From: Gnetum montanum
Taxonomy: Eukaryota > Streptophyta > Gnetopsida > Gnetales > Gnetaceae
Direction of reading: 5' to 3'
NCBI GenBank assembly: GCA_015680685.1
Contig: MNCI01034278.1
Span: 311,118-375,117 of the forward strand
DNA length: 64,000 nt
Shown in pieces: positions 46,891 to 58,539 of the stretch. Made by a program: the position numbers and the translations under genes. The notes below the pieces were generated by a model. The model was not told the DNA's origin. It saw only the letters and a program-made list of their open reading frames with translations, and searched no databases. Position 1 is the stretch's first letter. Each line of letters starts with the position of its first letter.

Positions 46891-48586
46891 AAACTCTGGT
46901 TCGTGAAACAAGCATCTATTTTCACATGCAAGTAGTGCACATATGAGGAAAATATTCAACGGTGTCTGTACGTAATAACCATAAAAAAAGAGAGCACCTA
47001 GTGGCTAGCCATTAATTTTAACAATAACACAATGTGCATGGAACCTACTAAGAGCCTAACATGTGCCTATGTCGTAGGCATGGATAAACTAGAGCAAGTT
47101 CATCACCAACTCTCTAATGATGAAAATGATGATACCAATTGGGGAGAGTTGAAGATCCCTAAGAATTTAAAAAAAAAACCCTGGAGTTGAAAACTCTCCC
47201 TAGTAGACTAGCATATGCATTCTTAAAAAATGAAAAGTTTGTTATACTCAATGCCAAACTTGTTCCTAAGCAAAAAGCAAAACTATTGAAGGTGGTCAAC
47301 AAATGGCCAACAGCCTTTGCCTAGTCATATCATAAACTCACTAGAATTGATCCATGGATATGCCAACATTCCATTTACATTGATCTATTCATGAAGCCAA
47401 TGAGGCAACCATAACAATGGTTAAACCCAAAATTAAAGCAAATGATCAAAGAAAAGATTGAGCAACTCCTCAAGGCATGGTTCATCTACCTTATTGCAAA
47501 TACCAAATGGATAAATCCACTCATCATAGTACTAAAGAGAGATGGTAAATGGTGGGTTCATATCAACTTCAAGTTGTTAAACATGGCAACATTCAAAGAT
47601 CATTTTACATTGTTATTCATTGATCAAGTGTTGGACACCATATCTAGGCATTGCTATTATAGTTTTCTATATAGTTATAATCACTATAACCAAATCTAGA
47701 TTGCACTAGAAAATCAGGCCAAAAAAAAACATTCATAAGTCCTTAGGGAAACTTTACATATCATAAGATACCTTTTGGTCTATGCAATGACCCTACCACT
47801 TTTCAATGCCTAGTCTTAAGTATCTTTTAGCAATAAATAGGTAGTAGAGTGAAAGTCTTCATGGATGACTTCTCCACTTATGATGCTACATTTGAGCAAG
47901 CTTTGGACCACCTTGAGCAAGTACTAAAAATATGTATGGAAACAAATCTGTGGCTCAATTGGAAAAAGAGCTATCTCATGGTCTAGGAGGGCATTGTATT
48001 AGGGCATTGAATTTCAAAAAAAGGGATTGAGGTAGATCCTGAAAAGATAAGGATCATCCAAGAAATCACTTACCAACCAAAAACTGTCAAAGATGTTTGG
48101 TCATTCCTTCAACACACTGGTTACTACTAGTGATTTATAGAGAATTTCTCTAAGATCGCAAAACCATTGGTGGAGTTGACAAATAAAGATGCTTCCTTCA
48201 TTTGGACTAAGGAATGTGAAAATGCATTCCAAAGCCTCAAACAAAAGCTTATAGAGACTCCAATTCTACAAGCACTTAACTGGTTTAAACCATTCCATAT
48301 CATGATGAATGCATCTAACTATGCCTTAGGAGCTATGCTTACACAGTTGGATGATAAAAAACATCCATGTTACATCCACTACGTAAGTCAAAGCATCATG
48401 GGTAAACAACTAAATTACACCACCATGGAGAAAGAATTAATGGCGGTGGTGTATGCTTTGGAAAAGTTCAAGTATTGTGTGCTTAGATATAAGGTATTTG
48501 TACACACTAATCACAATGCCATATGCTTCCTCATGAATAAGCCAATGATGAGTCCTCGTGTTATACGATGGTTGGTGATCTTGTAG
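46891..48586 (+). pseudogene. RT and RNase H of Athila-like element C
   Basis: RT begins near 47220 (KFVILNAKLVPKQ region) with KEKIEQLLKAWFIYLIANTKW and VLKRDGKWW (47442-47600). The catalytic motif is FMDDF at 47858-47872, typical of Athila. Following residues LWLNWKKSY and KKGIEVDPEKI also fit. RNase H occupies 48167-48586 (FHIMMNASNYALGAML, MEKELMAVVYALEKF, VFVHTNHNAICFLMNK), the complete open part. Several stops and frameshifts lie in RT. Integrase does not follow. Confidence 0.85.
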
Positions 48587-49560
48587 GAATTTGATCTGAC
48601 TTGCTTAGGTACATGTGTGTTTTCATAGACTTCTTACCATTTTGTGTTGACCAATAACAAGAAGTTAAAAAAAGTCTTTGCATGGTGTAGTTCCCATTTT
48701 AAAATAAAAAAAGAGAGAAAAAAACAAAACCAAAATAATAAAAGGAAAAAACAAAACATGATGGAAATTCAAAGCACCACCCTTAAACAAATAAATATGT
48801 TACAAGCACTCCTTATGGGACTAGAAAGACATGTTACCCATGCCTAAAGGTCCTTTCTAACTAAGGCCCTCTCTCACTTCCTGCTTCTCTTTTCTTCTCT
48901 ATATGGAATGGTGGTTATTTTGTGGAAGCACTCTTGTGTCTTGAGGGGGTGGATGAGTCTTGGAGTGGCAATGTGAAGTCACTAAAAGTGGTTGGTTTTG
49001 GTCTAGACTAAGGATGGATCTTCTCAAGTCATTTAAACACAAATCCATAGGGGACTTCTTATTACCTCAATTTAAAATTCCATTCCACCTTCTCCATCAT
49101 CTATCTATGCTACCCATAATTCACCTCATTCTCAATGTCCTTGTTCTTGATTTGGTGTCTTTGTTTGACATATCTAAATTCTTGGGTAGAATCTTCTAGG
49201 AATTTGTCCTTAACTTACATAAAACATTAATCACCTCTAGGCCCACTAACTCCTTAGGTTGAGGTTACACAACAAAAAACAAGGCATGTCCCTACTATGA
49301 GGGGGATCCACTTGCATATCTCTTCATTGGGTTCATTAAGCATCTTATCCTTAGGCATTCTTACAATCAAAATCTTTTCTACACCCATCTTTTGCATCCA
49401 ACCATGTACTCCTTTACACATTTTTTTCAATGCACACATTCTCCATCAAATTATTCAATTTTTGAGCTTTCAAAGACCCTCTTCAATGATTTCATCATAT
49501 TCTTGGCTTTTTTGGGATTCCATGGACTCTAAATTCATTTAGAAATTTCTTTTATTTTTT
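48587..49560 (+). other. Degenerate segment after RNase H of C
   Basis: Lys/Asn-rich short frames (48644-48847) and no recognisable integrase zinc or DDE motif. Probably the deleted or decayed end of pol. Confidence 0.5.
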
Positions 49561-49579
49561 AAGATATTCACATTTGAAA

Positions 49580-49690
49580 ATTTTATCTATAGACCCTATA
49601 TACAGGGCCTTGTTGACAATGCCCATGCATATATGAGGCCCTATATACATGGCTACATCGACATAGTGAAAAAATAGTATAAATATGCAT
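49580..49690 (+). promoter_or_regulatory. Candidate internal promoter of the extra ORF in C
   Basis: Words GACAATGCCC, GAGGCCCTATATACATGGC and ACATCGACATAG resemble the U3 array of the C LTRs. A TATA box, AGTATAAATATG, lies at about 49676-49688. An AG|GTAAGC donor follows at 49833. Confidence 0.45.
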
Positions 49691-50126
49691 AACCCCCTTA
49701 GAAATTTTCACATCTACTTATAAACGCCATAAGAGTTTTTCAAATTTTGAGAGCCCCAAAACCTTCCATAGCCCATAACTTCCTCATCGTTTATCCAAAT
49801 CACTCCATTCTTCAAACTTGTAGCTACTGGAGGTAAGCTCTTAATCGTGGGAGCCACAAATGTGCCATTTTTTATCAAAGATTTTTTGCCATTTTTTCTA
49901 ACTCCTACAAAGGTTTAACTAAGAAGTCAACATTTAAACATCAAATTATAGAAGCTAAACCCTTCCAATGAGCTCCGATGACACTTATAATGAACATTAA
50001 TAAATAAAATATTCAATCTTCCATGGTTCAACCTTAGCCAAGTTTAACTAAATGATGAGATAAGGTATTCAAATCTTCAAAGTTACATGTTATATCTACT
50101 AATCCATGGTTGTGTTATGACTATAG

Positions 50127-52985
50127 ATGACACTAAAAGACAAACACACACAATAAAGAGGACTATCTCAATAAAGGAAGAAACAACCAAGAATAGGAAG
50201 GGGCCGAGAACAAGCCCAAGAAGAACCATTTCTAACCCATGTCACAGGTCCTCTTAGAGAAGAGGTTGAGGTGGAATTTATTACTCAGACTCTAGAACTA
50301 GCAGTAGCAACAAAACATTCCCACTGGGATGAGGCACCAACTCAACAAGCAAACCTTAAGGTCACCTTGACAAAAGCTTATCTAAATCAAATCAGATCAA
50401 GGGAGGTCTAAAAGAATAATACTCCAGGAGTTAAAATTTGGCCTTTTCTTGTAACAAGCACCTACAGAAGTACAAGACCAACTGAAGACCTCTCCCATGT
50501 GGCAAATTATACTTCCACTTGGGAGTGGGACATGGAAGAGAAATTGTTATTTTGGAACAACAAGTAGACTGATTCAACAATCAAGATTAAGGACATCTCA
50601 ATGTCCTACTTGGTGTAGGCCATTGTTGAAGTGCTTGGCTTGCTAGAAACTGGGGTGAATCTCATTGAGATTTTGATGCAGGTAGATCCCAACATCAAAA
50701 AGGAATGGTTTTGATGATGCTATCATTTTGATTGCAAGGAGTATCACGCACTTACAACGGCAGAAAGAATTCACTACAAGATTTTTATCTTTCACCTAAA
50801 TCCCATGGTGAGGCCCAACAAGATCACTACCTTTTCAACTCATGCATGTGCTGATCTAAGTGGGGGAGTCCCTGTCAACCTTTCACAGCTAATCTATTTG
50901 AAGATAGAAAAGAAATTTTAAGAGAATGAACATGGAAGCAAGGCACTCCCCTTCCCATGCCTCATCAAAAAATGTTTTCAAAGGAAAGAGATAGTCCATT
51001 ATAAAAATGATGTTGTTAGGCATGCTCCAAGTGTTAATTAGGAGAAGATGATGAAAGAAAAAATGCCTGCAATGACCATTCAAGAAGAAAAGTAGTAGCC
51101 ACCACCTTCACCTACCACTCAAACAACTGTGTCAAACATTGTTGCAATAGCCCAACAGTTGTGCAATTACTGAGAATGACTCTTGAAAGAACATAAGCAA
51201 TGAGCAGGCATAAGTAGTAGGGACCAATCTATGTACTAGCTAGCAATGAGTCATCTAAATGGGGTAGCTTGAATAGTTAGCCTAATGAGACGAGGTGGAT
51301 CCATTTTCTCAGCCTAATGAATGTAGTTTCTCACTAGGTAAAATCCTAGCACTAAAGAGGTCACGGTATCTCTCACAATATAGCAGCCACTCCTAGAAAT
51401 TTTTTGAAATGTTGCGATCTTCTTGGTGCACTTGGAGGAAGGCGAGGAGGCAACAGTGTTGGTGATATAGCAGCAAGGGAAAGAGACAATAGTAGAGATG
51501 GTTGCTAATAAAATTGTTGAAACACTCAATGCACCTACAGCATTTGTACCAAACATCACTTCATTCAAATATGTGCAAATTTTTGTAGGGATAATAAGTA
51601 GTAAATTGAGTGTAACATAGCATGAAAAATGCTAGATCAACTAGTGGAAATTGAGAAACCACTTCTAAATGTCTTCAATCTTTTTGGATAGTATTACTGC
51701 AACCTAGTCAAAGCTGCTAGAGGCAAAGGGAAAAACATTATCTTGGAGGTGAAACTCGAAATAGCCAAGGGGTTGAATGAACTCTTGGCTGCTAAAGTTG
51801 CTGAATTAAGAGTCCAAATTGCCAACCTTGCATTTCTCAACCTGGCATTGACAAAAGATGAAGCTCTTGAATTGCTTCACACCAAACTGAAGAGGGTTGA
51901 GGGTGTGATGGAAATGGTAGTGTTCTACTGATCCTTAGTAGAAGCTACCCAACATAAAATTTAGAAGGCCTTAAATATGACCTTCCAAGAGAATGTGCAA
52001 CTAACTATAGAGAACCATTTTTTGCAAAATTTTGATGTGCATAAATAGTATTTGATTGACTTTATCCATTAAAAGTACGAGCAACTAGCCAGAGTGAACA
52101 CAAAGCTAAGGAGATTAGTAGTTGAAAACAAAAACCTCTTCATGGAGGAGATCTATGCCCTTAGTTAGAAGATTGCTTTAGAGGTAGCTACCTAGAGATT
52201 AGAGGCTTTCGAATTTGAGAGAGTTAAGGATCATTATAGAGATTATGTCAATTCACAAAAAGAAGTTAATGAAAAGAATATCCAGTTGGTGAAGGCAAAA
52301 GTAAATGAAACCCTTCGGCAACTCCAGTAAGGAAGAGAACCTTGGCAACCTATCACTGATGGGATGGATGCCTATAATAAGGTAGAAATCTACATGAAGG
52401 AGTTGCAAATTGAAGAGATGACAGAATACATGGAGCTGTCCAGTCTCCAATATGCAAATCTGTCTATGTTGATTACTAGACATCCATGGTCAAAATTAGA
52501 AAAGTGACCAGGTCATACTTGTTGTATGAGGTAGAGTTTACGCACCACAAGGACACCAAGTAAAATCTTGTTATGGAAAATGTGAAACTCAAGATTATCA
52601 AGGGCAAATACACTTATTAGAGATCTACTACTAAGAACCTAGCCAAAAGAATGAATGACTACTAGGAGCTACAAAATGTAGTCAAGGCATTCGATGTCAA
52701 ACACAAACAACTCATTGCTTAGTTTGTCAATGTTAAGGAGTTGTTCCTAGCAATGTCCTATCTATAGGGATATCCCCATTCTAGCCCACATTGGTGATGT
52801 TGCATGGACTATGAATGATCCCTAGAGTAAGGAGAAGAAGATGAAGAAATTACTGGATGCCTTTTTCCTTCCATTGGAGGTTGCAACTGTAGTAGAATAA
52901 GCATAGGCACCTCAACCACCACACATGCTCAAAGCTGGCAAAGGTCCTTCAGAACCTCAAGATCCTCCACCACCTGGGACTATTT
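50127..52985 (+). pseudogene. Extra ORF downstream of pol in C (plant-transposon-protein-like domain plus coiled coil)
   Basis: ATG at 50127 follows GACTATAG directly, a likely acceptor for a leader intron from 49833. The N-terminal part (50240-51000) contains VPVNLSQLIYLKIEKKF and ALPFPCLIKKC, the pattern I associate with the 'putative plant transposon protein' family found in plant retroelements. The C-terminal part (51680-52500) is a long heptad coiled coil (LNELLAAKVAELRVQIANL). There are many stops. In Athila elements this position holds an env-like ORF, but I see no convincing signal peptide or membrane segment here. The two-part layout recalls the antisense gene of D, without clear sequence identity. 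Confidence 0.6.
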
Positions 52986-53053
52986 GANAACCCCATACCT
53001 TCCCAATTTTGTAAAGGAACTCAAAGACAATTTTTCATTCAGGCATGAGGGTA

Positions 53054-53700
53054 TGATGAATCATCGTTGTGTCACATCAAAGGATCCTTGTTGATGTGGC
53101 CTCATCAACAAAGCCTCGTCTATGTAGTGTTGGCCCGTTGACAAGGCTATGTTGACATAGCATTTTTTGCATCTATGGGGCCCCATTGATGTAGCACTAC
53201 AATAAAATCTATAAATACATGCTCACCAACCATGTTTATGAGAGGGCACGTGATAGTTGTAGTAGAGCTCTTATAGTTTTGTCATTTGAAAGTTAGAATA
53301 TTTCTCTGAGTGCTCACAACAGGAGTCAAAAAGTGTATGGATCTTTATTCGAGCACTATTGTACCTAAACACACTAGTGTGAATGGTAACAAAGATAAAA
53401 TTTTTGATCAAACCTTGTAGCACTTAGAATAGATTAATGATTCATTTATTCATGTATTATTTTCATTAATTAAGCTAACTTAGACTTCAAGTGATTAGTT
53501 AATTAATTAAGGTAAATACATTAAATACATAAGTATGACCACTTCAAGCATAAACATGTATTCTCTTGGTAATCTTAATAGCATTATTACTTGGTTTGCC
53601 TGGTAGCATAGTGCTTGGTCACCCCAGTAGTGGATACATGGGTTCAAGACGTGTACGGAAAGTTGGACTGGATGATTGTGTTAGGACTAGTTAGAGATCA
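53054..53700 (+). repeat. 3' LTR of C, truncated
   Basis: Starts TGATGAATCATCG after GGCATGAGGGTA (polypurine tract). Follows the 5' LTR until TTAGAGAT near 53700, then similarity stops, so about 300 bases of LTR end are missing. TATA box at 53209-53217. Confidence 0.8.
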
Positions 53701-54553
53701 ATTTTGCTTTGCTTTTCATTAGGTAATGAGACTTCATTGGAAGCTTGAACAGGAGTAATCAAGGCACTAATAACATTAACGAGAAGATGAAAAATGAAAA
53801 TAGTTAGGGATTTTCCCATATAGTGCTATGGATTTTTGTGTTTGATCCTCATTGACCTATTATCTACATGATTCATCTTGAAGTAAGAGCATTAGTTTGT
53901 GTAGAAAATCATAGATCGATGATATAATAGGATTGTCCAAAATCAAGTTATGAATAGGAAAATTTGGCTAAAAAGGGGCAATAGTAGGCATGGAGATAAA
54001 TTGTGAACTGCTATATTAAGGCAAGTGTTGGGAAGGTGAAAGGAATGATAGTGAAACCTAAGGTTGTTAAAATGATGGATTAATGGACAGTGGTTGGAAC
54101 AAGTTTAACATGGTGTTAGAATTCTAAACTTGAGCATGAGATGTTGGATTGATAGATTTTGTGCTTGGAAACAAGCTATATGCTGGAGGGAGAGTAACCA
54201 TAGGCAAGGAAATAACAATTGTAGTATAAATAAGTGTAATAGGATTAGCATTATGGGGAATATGCATGGAAAATGAGTTAGTGGAATTGATGAGATTGAC
54301 ATGCTATAGAAGTGGGCTCTATGGTTTTCTAGAATATTAGGGAGAGAGTTTTGTTAGTAATGAAGTATAAGGATTCTCATCATCATCATCATCATCATGA
54401 ATGATAACACCAACTTCCTTTTTGTGTTTTTCCTAAAATAAGTACAAATGCAAAAATAAAACTAAGTAAAAATGGTTAAATTATAAAAAATCTAAGTACT
54501 AGAAAAATCCTATCTGTTCCTAGGAAAAAATTTTAAGATAATAGAAAACCTTT
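53701..54553 (-). pseudogene. gag 5' region of Tat-like element F
   Basis: On the complement from about 54440: KKEVGVIIHDDDDDDDENPY, then a Ser/Thr/Pro/Leu-rich stretch broken by stops, in composition like the N-terminal gag of D. The poly-Asp tract is encoded by an ATC/GAT microsatellite (54375-54398). Truncated at about 53700 against the C LTR. Confidence 0.5.
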
Positions 54554-54572
54554 TGGTACTCCTTCTAGCACC
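54554..54572 (-). other. Primer-binding site of element F
   Basis: TGGTGCTAGAAGGAGTACC on the complement, six bases after the LTR end, matching the D site. Confidence 0.65.
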
Positions 54573-54578
54573 AAAAAT

Positions 54579-54743
54579 GTTTCTGCAAAAAATTTTTAAC
54601 TGTATTAAAGAACCTCTATGAATTAGATGCTAAGTGTTTAACTTGTGATTGCAAATAGTCTTTGGATTGATATAACTATTAATAAGTTAACAATCATGAC
54701 AAAAAGGAAAATAAACTTTCAATCAAATAAAAACTTAGCCTAC
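54579..54743 (-). repeat. 5' LTR of F, 3' part
   Basis: Ends GCAGAAACA at 54579 before the PBS. Interrupted at 54743 by element E. The remainder should resume at 61636. Confidence 0.55.
54739..54743. repeat. Target-site duplication of E, left copy
   Basis: CCTAC, identical to 61631-61635. Confidence 0.88.
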
Positions 54744-55591
54744 TAATGAATGGCAAGGTACCCCTACACTCAACCATACGAATACAAGCGTTACACGCGT
54801 GATCCGGTCGAACTCCGAAGACTAAGCGCCTACACACCTTATGAAATACTTAAGGTTAATCATTCGTTGTCTTCGCAGACTTACTTGTATTTTTCATGGT
54901 TGTATGGTTAAGTAAGTCTGAGGTATGTGATTTTTATGTATTTTATGTTTTATCTCCTATGCTAATGAGGTGAAGGGTGAGGAGGCTAATTAACTAAATT
55001 TAACTAACTAAGTTCTAATTAACCTAGCATTAGTATCCATTCCCACTTACCGTTTACACCCTGAACCAATGCAACCTTTGGGCTTACCAAACGCTATTCG
55101 TTGCTGGGATTACCAAGCGTAATGCACGTGCTCAAAGCGGTCGTACTGAATGCACTTAACTAGGAGAGAAGGGTTGAGAGAGATTTAATGAACTAATAAA
55201 GCATTTAAATGATAAATAATAAATAAAAATAATTAAAGTCCTATTTAGCCTATTCCATGCATTGCAAGGTTTATCCAAAGTGTTCATCTTTATTTCCATA
55301 CACAAACTTGTGTTCAGGTACAATATTTGCTTGAATAAAGATTTGTTCACTTTGGAGCTCCTACTTTGGGCACATGGAAATTATTCTATCTTTGGAGAGG
55401 TAAAACTGCCAGAGTTTTGCTACAGTCTAGGCCTAGATTGAGAAACAAGGAAGAGCCACCTCTTATTTATAGACTTGGTGGTGCACCGTGATATCGCGTA
55501 CACGATATCATAGGGGAAGACGTGATATCACGGGGGATGCGATATCGCGGTGGACGCGATATTGCAGCCCATGTGATATCACGTCTCAACA
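54744..55591 (-). repeat. 3' LTR of E
   Basis: 848 bases, starting TGTTGAGACG at 55591 after the tract ATGGGGGTA. TATA CTATAAATAAG at about 55473-55463. Pairs with 60817-61630. Confidence 0.9.
55488..55584. repeat. GATATC palindrome array in U3 of E
   Basis: Six GATATC cores (one as GATATT), most within GTGATATCACG or GCGATATCGCG, between the LTR start and the TATA box. The 5' LTR has four (61560-61622). Confidence 0.85.
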
Positions 55592-57435
55592 TACCCCCAT
55601 GACTAAATAAAAACTTGTCCTCAAGTTCCTTATAAAATATTGGGAAGGTATGGGATTATTGACTGAATGGAACTAATGATGAATGGGATGACATGTGTAT
55701 AGATCATCATTACAAGACAAGACAAAACTAGTGTTCACAATAACAAGAGTGAACACTTTATACATTTGACATTAGGCCTTATTTGGCAGCTGAGAAAGAG
55801 AGAGAGAGAAAGAAATTTTTCTACTGCCAACGCTAAGATTACGCCTTTCATTGGCCATCCGTAAGCATGCCATCCATCTCGTTCTTTGCATAGTTGCTTC
55901 AACATCGATCCATTCCAAGTGTTCCCTCCAGATCGAATCTATTGTTGTATGATTACCATCTACACACACAACATAAGCTTTATATTAGCAAGGGTAAATG
56001 AATCATAATGCAATTGATACCTTGCTTCGGTGAAAGGTCCATTGGCTAAGTTGTGGTATGGCTGATACGGATCTGGAGATATCATAGTGGTGACTACCGA
56101 AGGTGTAGGGGTTAGGAGAAAATCGAAAAAATTGGACCAGGACCCCCATGACCAATCACAAACCTTCAGTAGCGATAGAATGGAGAAAGAAAAAGAACAA
56201 GAAAGATGGAGAAAAAGATAACTATAACATCGATGAAATGGATGTCAAGATGGAAATAAACAAAATAAAATGGATTGCAAAAATGTTAGGGGAAAGAATT
56301 TAATGGATGCACCAAATAGGAATGTCAGTGGGTCCTCCCCAAAGCAGGCTCATGCCCTTACTACCCTGACAAACCCACATTCGAAGAGTCTGTAGGCTCT
56401 AGGAATGTCATGTGGGACAAGAGTTAAAGTCTTAACCACAAGAATTTACCAAAAAGAAAACAACATGTCAACTAAAATATACACCGGCAATGAGGTGAAC
56501 AATGGAGAGAAGGATGGAGAGAAGAAAATGGAATGGAGTCCCAAGAACAAGGTGGTATACCGTCCCTTGTGGAGTTAATGATTAATGTGACTTAGAAGAT
56601 CCCATTCCAAGTTCAGCCTCCAACAAACCACATCTAGCGACTTTGCATTAATGCATTCGGCCAATCCATCCTCTTGAAGTAACAAGAATGCCTTCACCCA
56701 AGAGCCACCACCATTCCGACGAGACAAAGGAGGAGAGAATGGGAAGCAAGAAGGGCCTTAGTTAGAGGGTACATTTTTATTTTAGTTTCATAACCAGTGT
56801 ATGTAGCCCAAATGATTATTTCTTCTAAGGGGTGTGCTTTGAATTCTCACTATTTTTTTTATATGTTTATGCGTGAGAACCAAACCATGCAAAGACTTTG
56901 TTATTTTTATTAGCTCAACTTCCCGGTAATTGAGTAACGTTGGAACAATAAGAAAACTCAAGAAGAACACATCCAAGCACCCAAGAGAATGGCCAACACA
57001 AATGCATCAAGTTCCCTTGAAGTCATACCCTTTTCAATCCTTGAGTCCTTCCTTAGTTTTAGAAATGCCCAATCACCGATTTATTATAGTTCTTATTTAA
57101 AAAGGGACTATACATTTCCAAGCCAAGAGAGACCATAGAAATTTTTGGATGTATGAATGGAGTGAACTCATTGCCTGCCATATCAAAGAACCATACCTTA
57201 GTATCAACATCATAACTTAAAGGTAAAAACCAAACATTAGCAATCAATAGCAAAATAGTTCATACCATCATGAAGAACACTTATTGGGTGACAAACATAC
57301 AAGATGGATAACACACATGCACACAAAAAATAAAAGGTTATAACAATTTTGGAAAAAAAAAACAAGAAAAGTTAAAGAAATTTGTAAACCAAAAATGTGT
57401 AAAAAAAACTAAAAAGAACTAAGGGCCCCAAATGA
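55592..57435 (-). other. Non-coding 3' internal region of E
   Basis: No domain recognised in any frame. Contains a GA-rich microsatellite at about 55791-55815 and several GGAGAAAGA-type purine runs. RT and integrase, expected here, are absent. Confidence 0.6.
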
Positions 57436-58494
57436 TCAACATAGGTGGCCATCTCCCCCATGACTGAATGGAAATGGAGAGATCCAAAATAATGAGCACC
57501 TCTTTAAATTTCTTAAAAGTATCCAACTCCTCCCGATTGATGTTTTCAGGTTAAGGGGTGGAAGTTGGCAATGCTCATATTCCAATGTATCTATGCTTTC
57601 ATTGTGGGTGTAAGTTGTTCCCCCAGTTCGTTCCATGCAGGTTGGTGGACTGCTCTCTTGATTAGCTGTTAACCACTGGGTATTCTCTTGTTGTGTGGTT
57701 GCTACATACAGGCATCTTTGTATTTGAGTTTCTTGGGCATACCAGTTGCATGTAGGAGATGCTGAGAATTCCTCCATGTCATCACCCTCTGAGTCACTAT
57801 ATGTGATGCATGGAACTTTCTTCTTCTCAATCTTTCCATAAATATTTACCTTAGATATTTCCAAGGAAAGATTGCGAATTCCTAGGCATGCATCTATTGT
57901 ACTTAGCCATGCCCTTCCCATTATAATTGGGAAGTTCCCTTTGTTGCTGTTGACTTCTATCACCAGGAAATCAACTGGGTATGACCAACCACACATAGTG
58001 GTAATGATGTCCTCCACCAATCCCAAGGGAATGGTGATGGACTGGTCTACCAACTCTAGTTGAATATTTCTCTTCTTGAGTTGGGGCAAGTTCCAAGCAT
58101 AATACATTTCTCATGAGATTAAGTTGACTTCAGAACCTGAGTTAAGAAGATCCTTATGAGGTTCATTTCTAGCGACTTGAAGGTATATTAAGGGACTTCC
58201 AAGATCAGAGAGTTTCCTAGGAAGGTGGCCTACCTTGATCCAGTCGGTAATAGTATGTGTTAACATAACCATATGTGTTGAGCTCTGTTTTTGGTTTGAA
58301 GGGAGCTTCGAAGCCTTAATTTTTGGAGGAGCGTACACAAACTCAACCGCTTGTGGTTGTGAGAGCTTGTTTAGGCTTTTGATTCTGAAGAAAGGTATTC
58401 TCTTCTTGCAGTTTTCAGAACTAGTAGTGGGTTGGAGGTTTATAGCTCTCATAACATTACGTTGCTTTGGTTGAGTGGGAAGTTCCCCTTGCAT
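57436..58494 (-). pseudogene. Aspartic protease region of E
   Basis: Same frame on both sides of a TGA near 58109. The active site region reads LLNSGSEVNLIS, with Asn at the catalytic Asp position. Then LVDQSITIPLGLVEDI, GWSYPVDFLVIEV and PIIMGRAWLSTIDACLGI follow, the usual retropepsin order. Better preserved than the C copy. Confidence 0.8.
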
Positions 58495-58539
58495 TGTTGG
58501 AGCGGGTGGTAGTGGAACTATTGACAGATGAGTGGCGGA

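Larger units (their letters stand above)
24801..53700 (+). mobile_element. Athila-like retrotransposon C, interrupted by element D
   Basis: 5' LTR 24801-25744, PBS, gag from 25899, D inserted at 27977-46036, then gag-protease, RT-RNase H, an extra spliced ORF and a truncated 3' LTR from 53054. The Athila assignment comes from the PBS (TTGGTACCATTGCTAGGGAC), FMDDF in RT instead of YxDD, and a sense ORF downstream of pol. No integrase was found between 48590 and 49560, so the element has lost it or it is too decayed to see. Confidence 0.78.

Noticed and set aside
48587-49560. Integrase of C
   Set aside because: No zinc or DDE core motif could be read; listed as degenerate.
55592-57435. Hidden RT or integrase in E
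   Set aside because: No FMDDF/YxDD, HHCC or DDE pattern seen in either strand.
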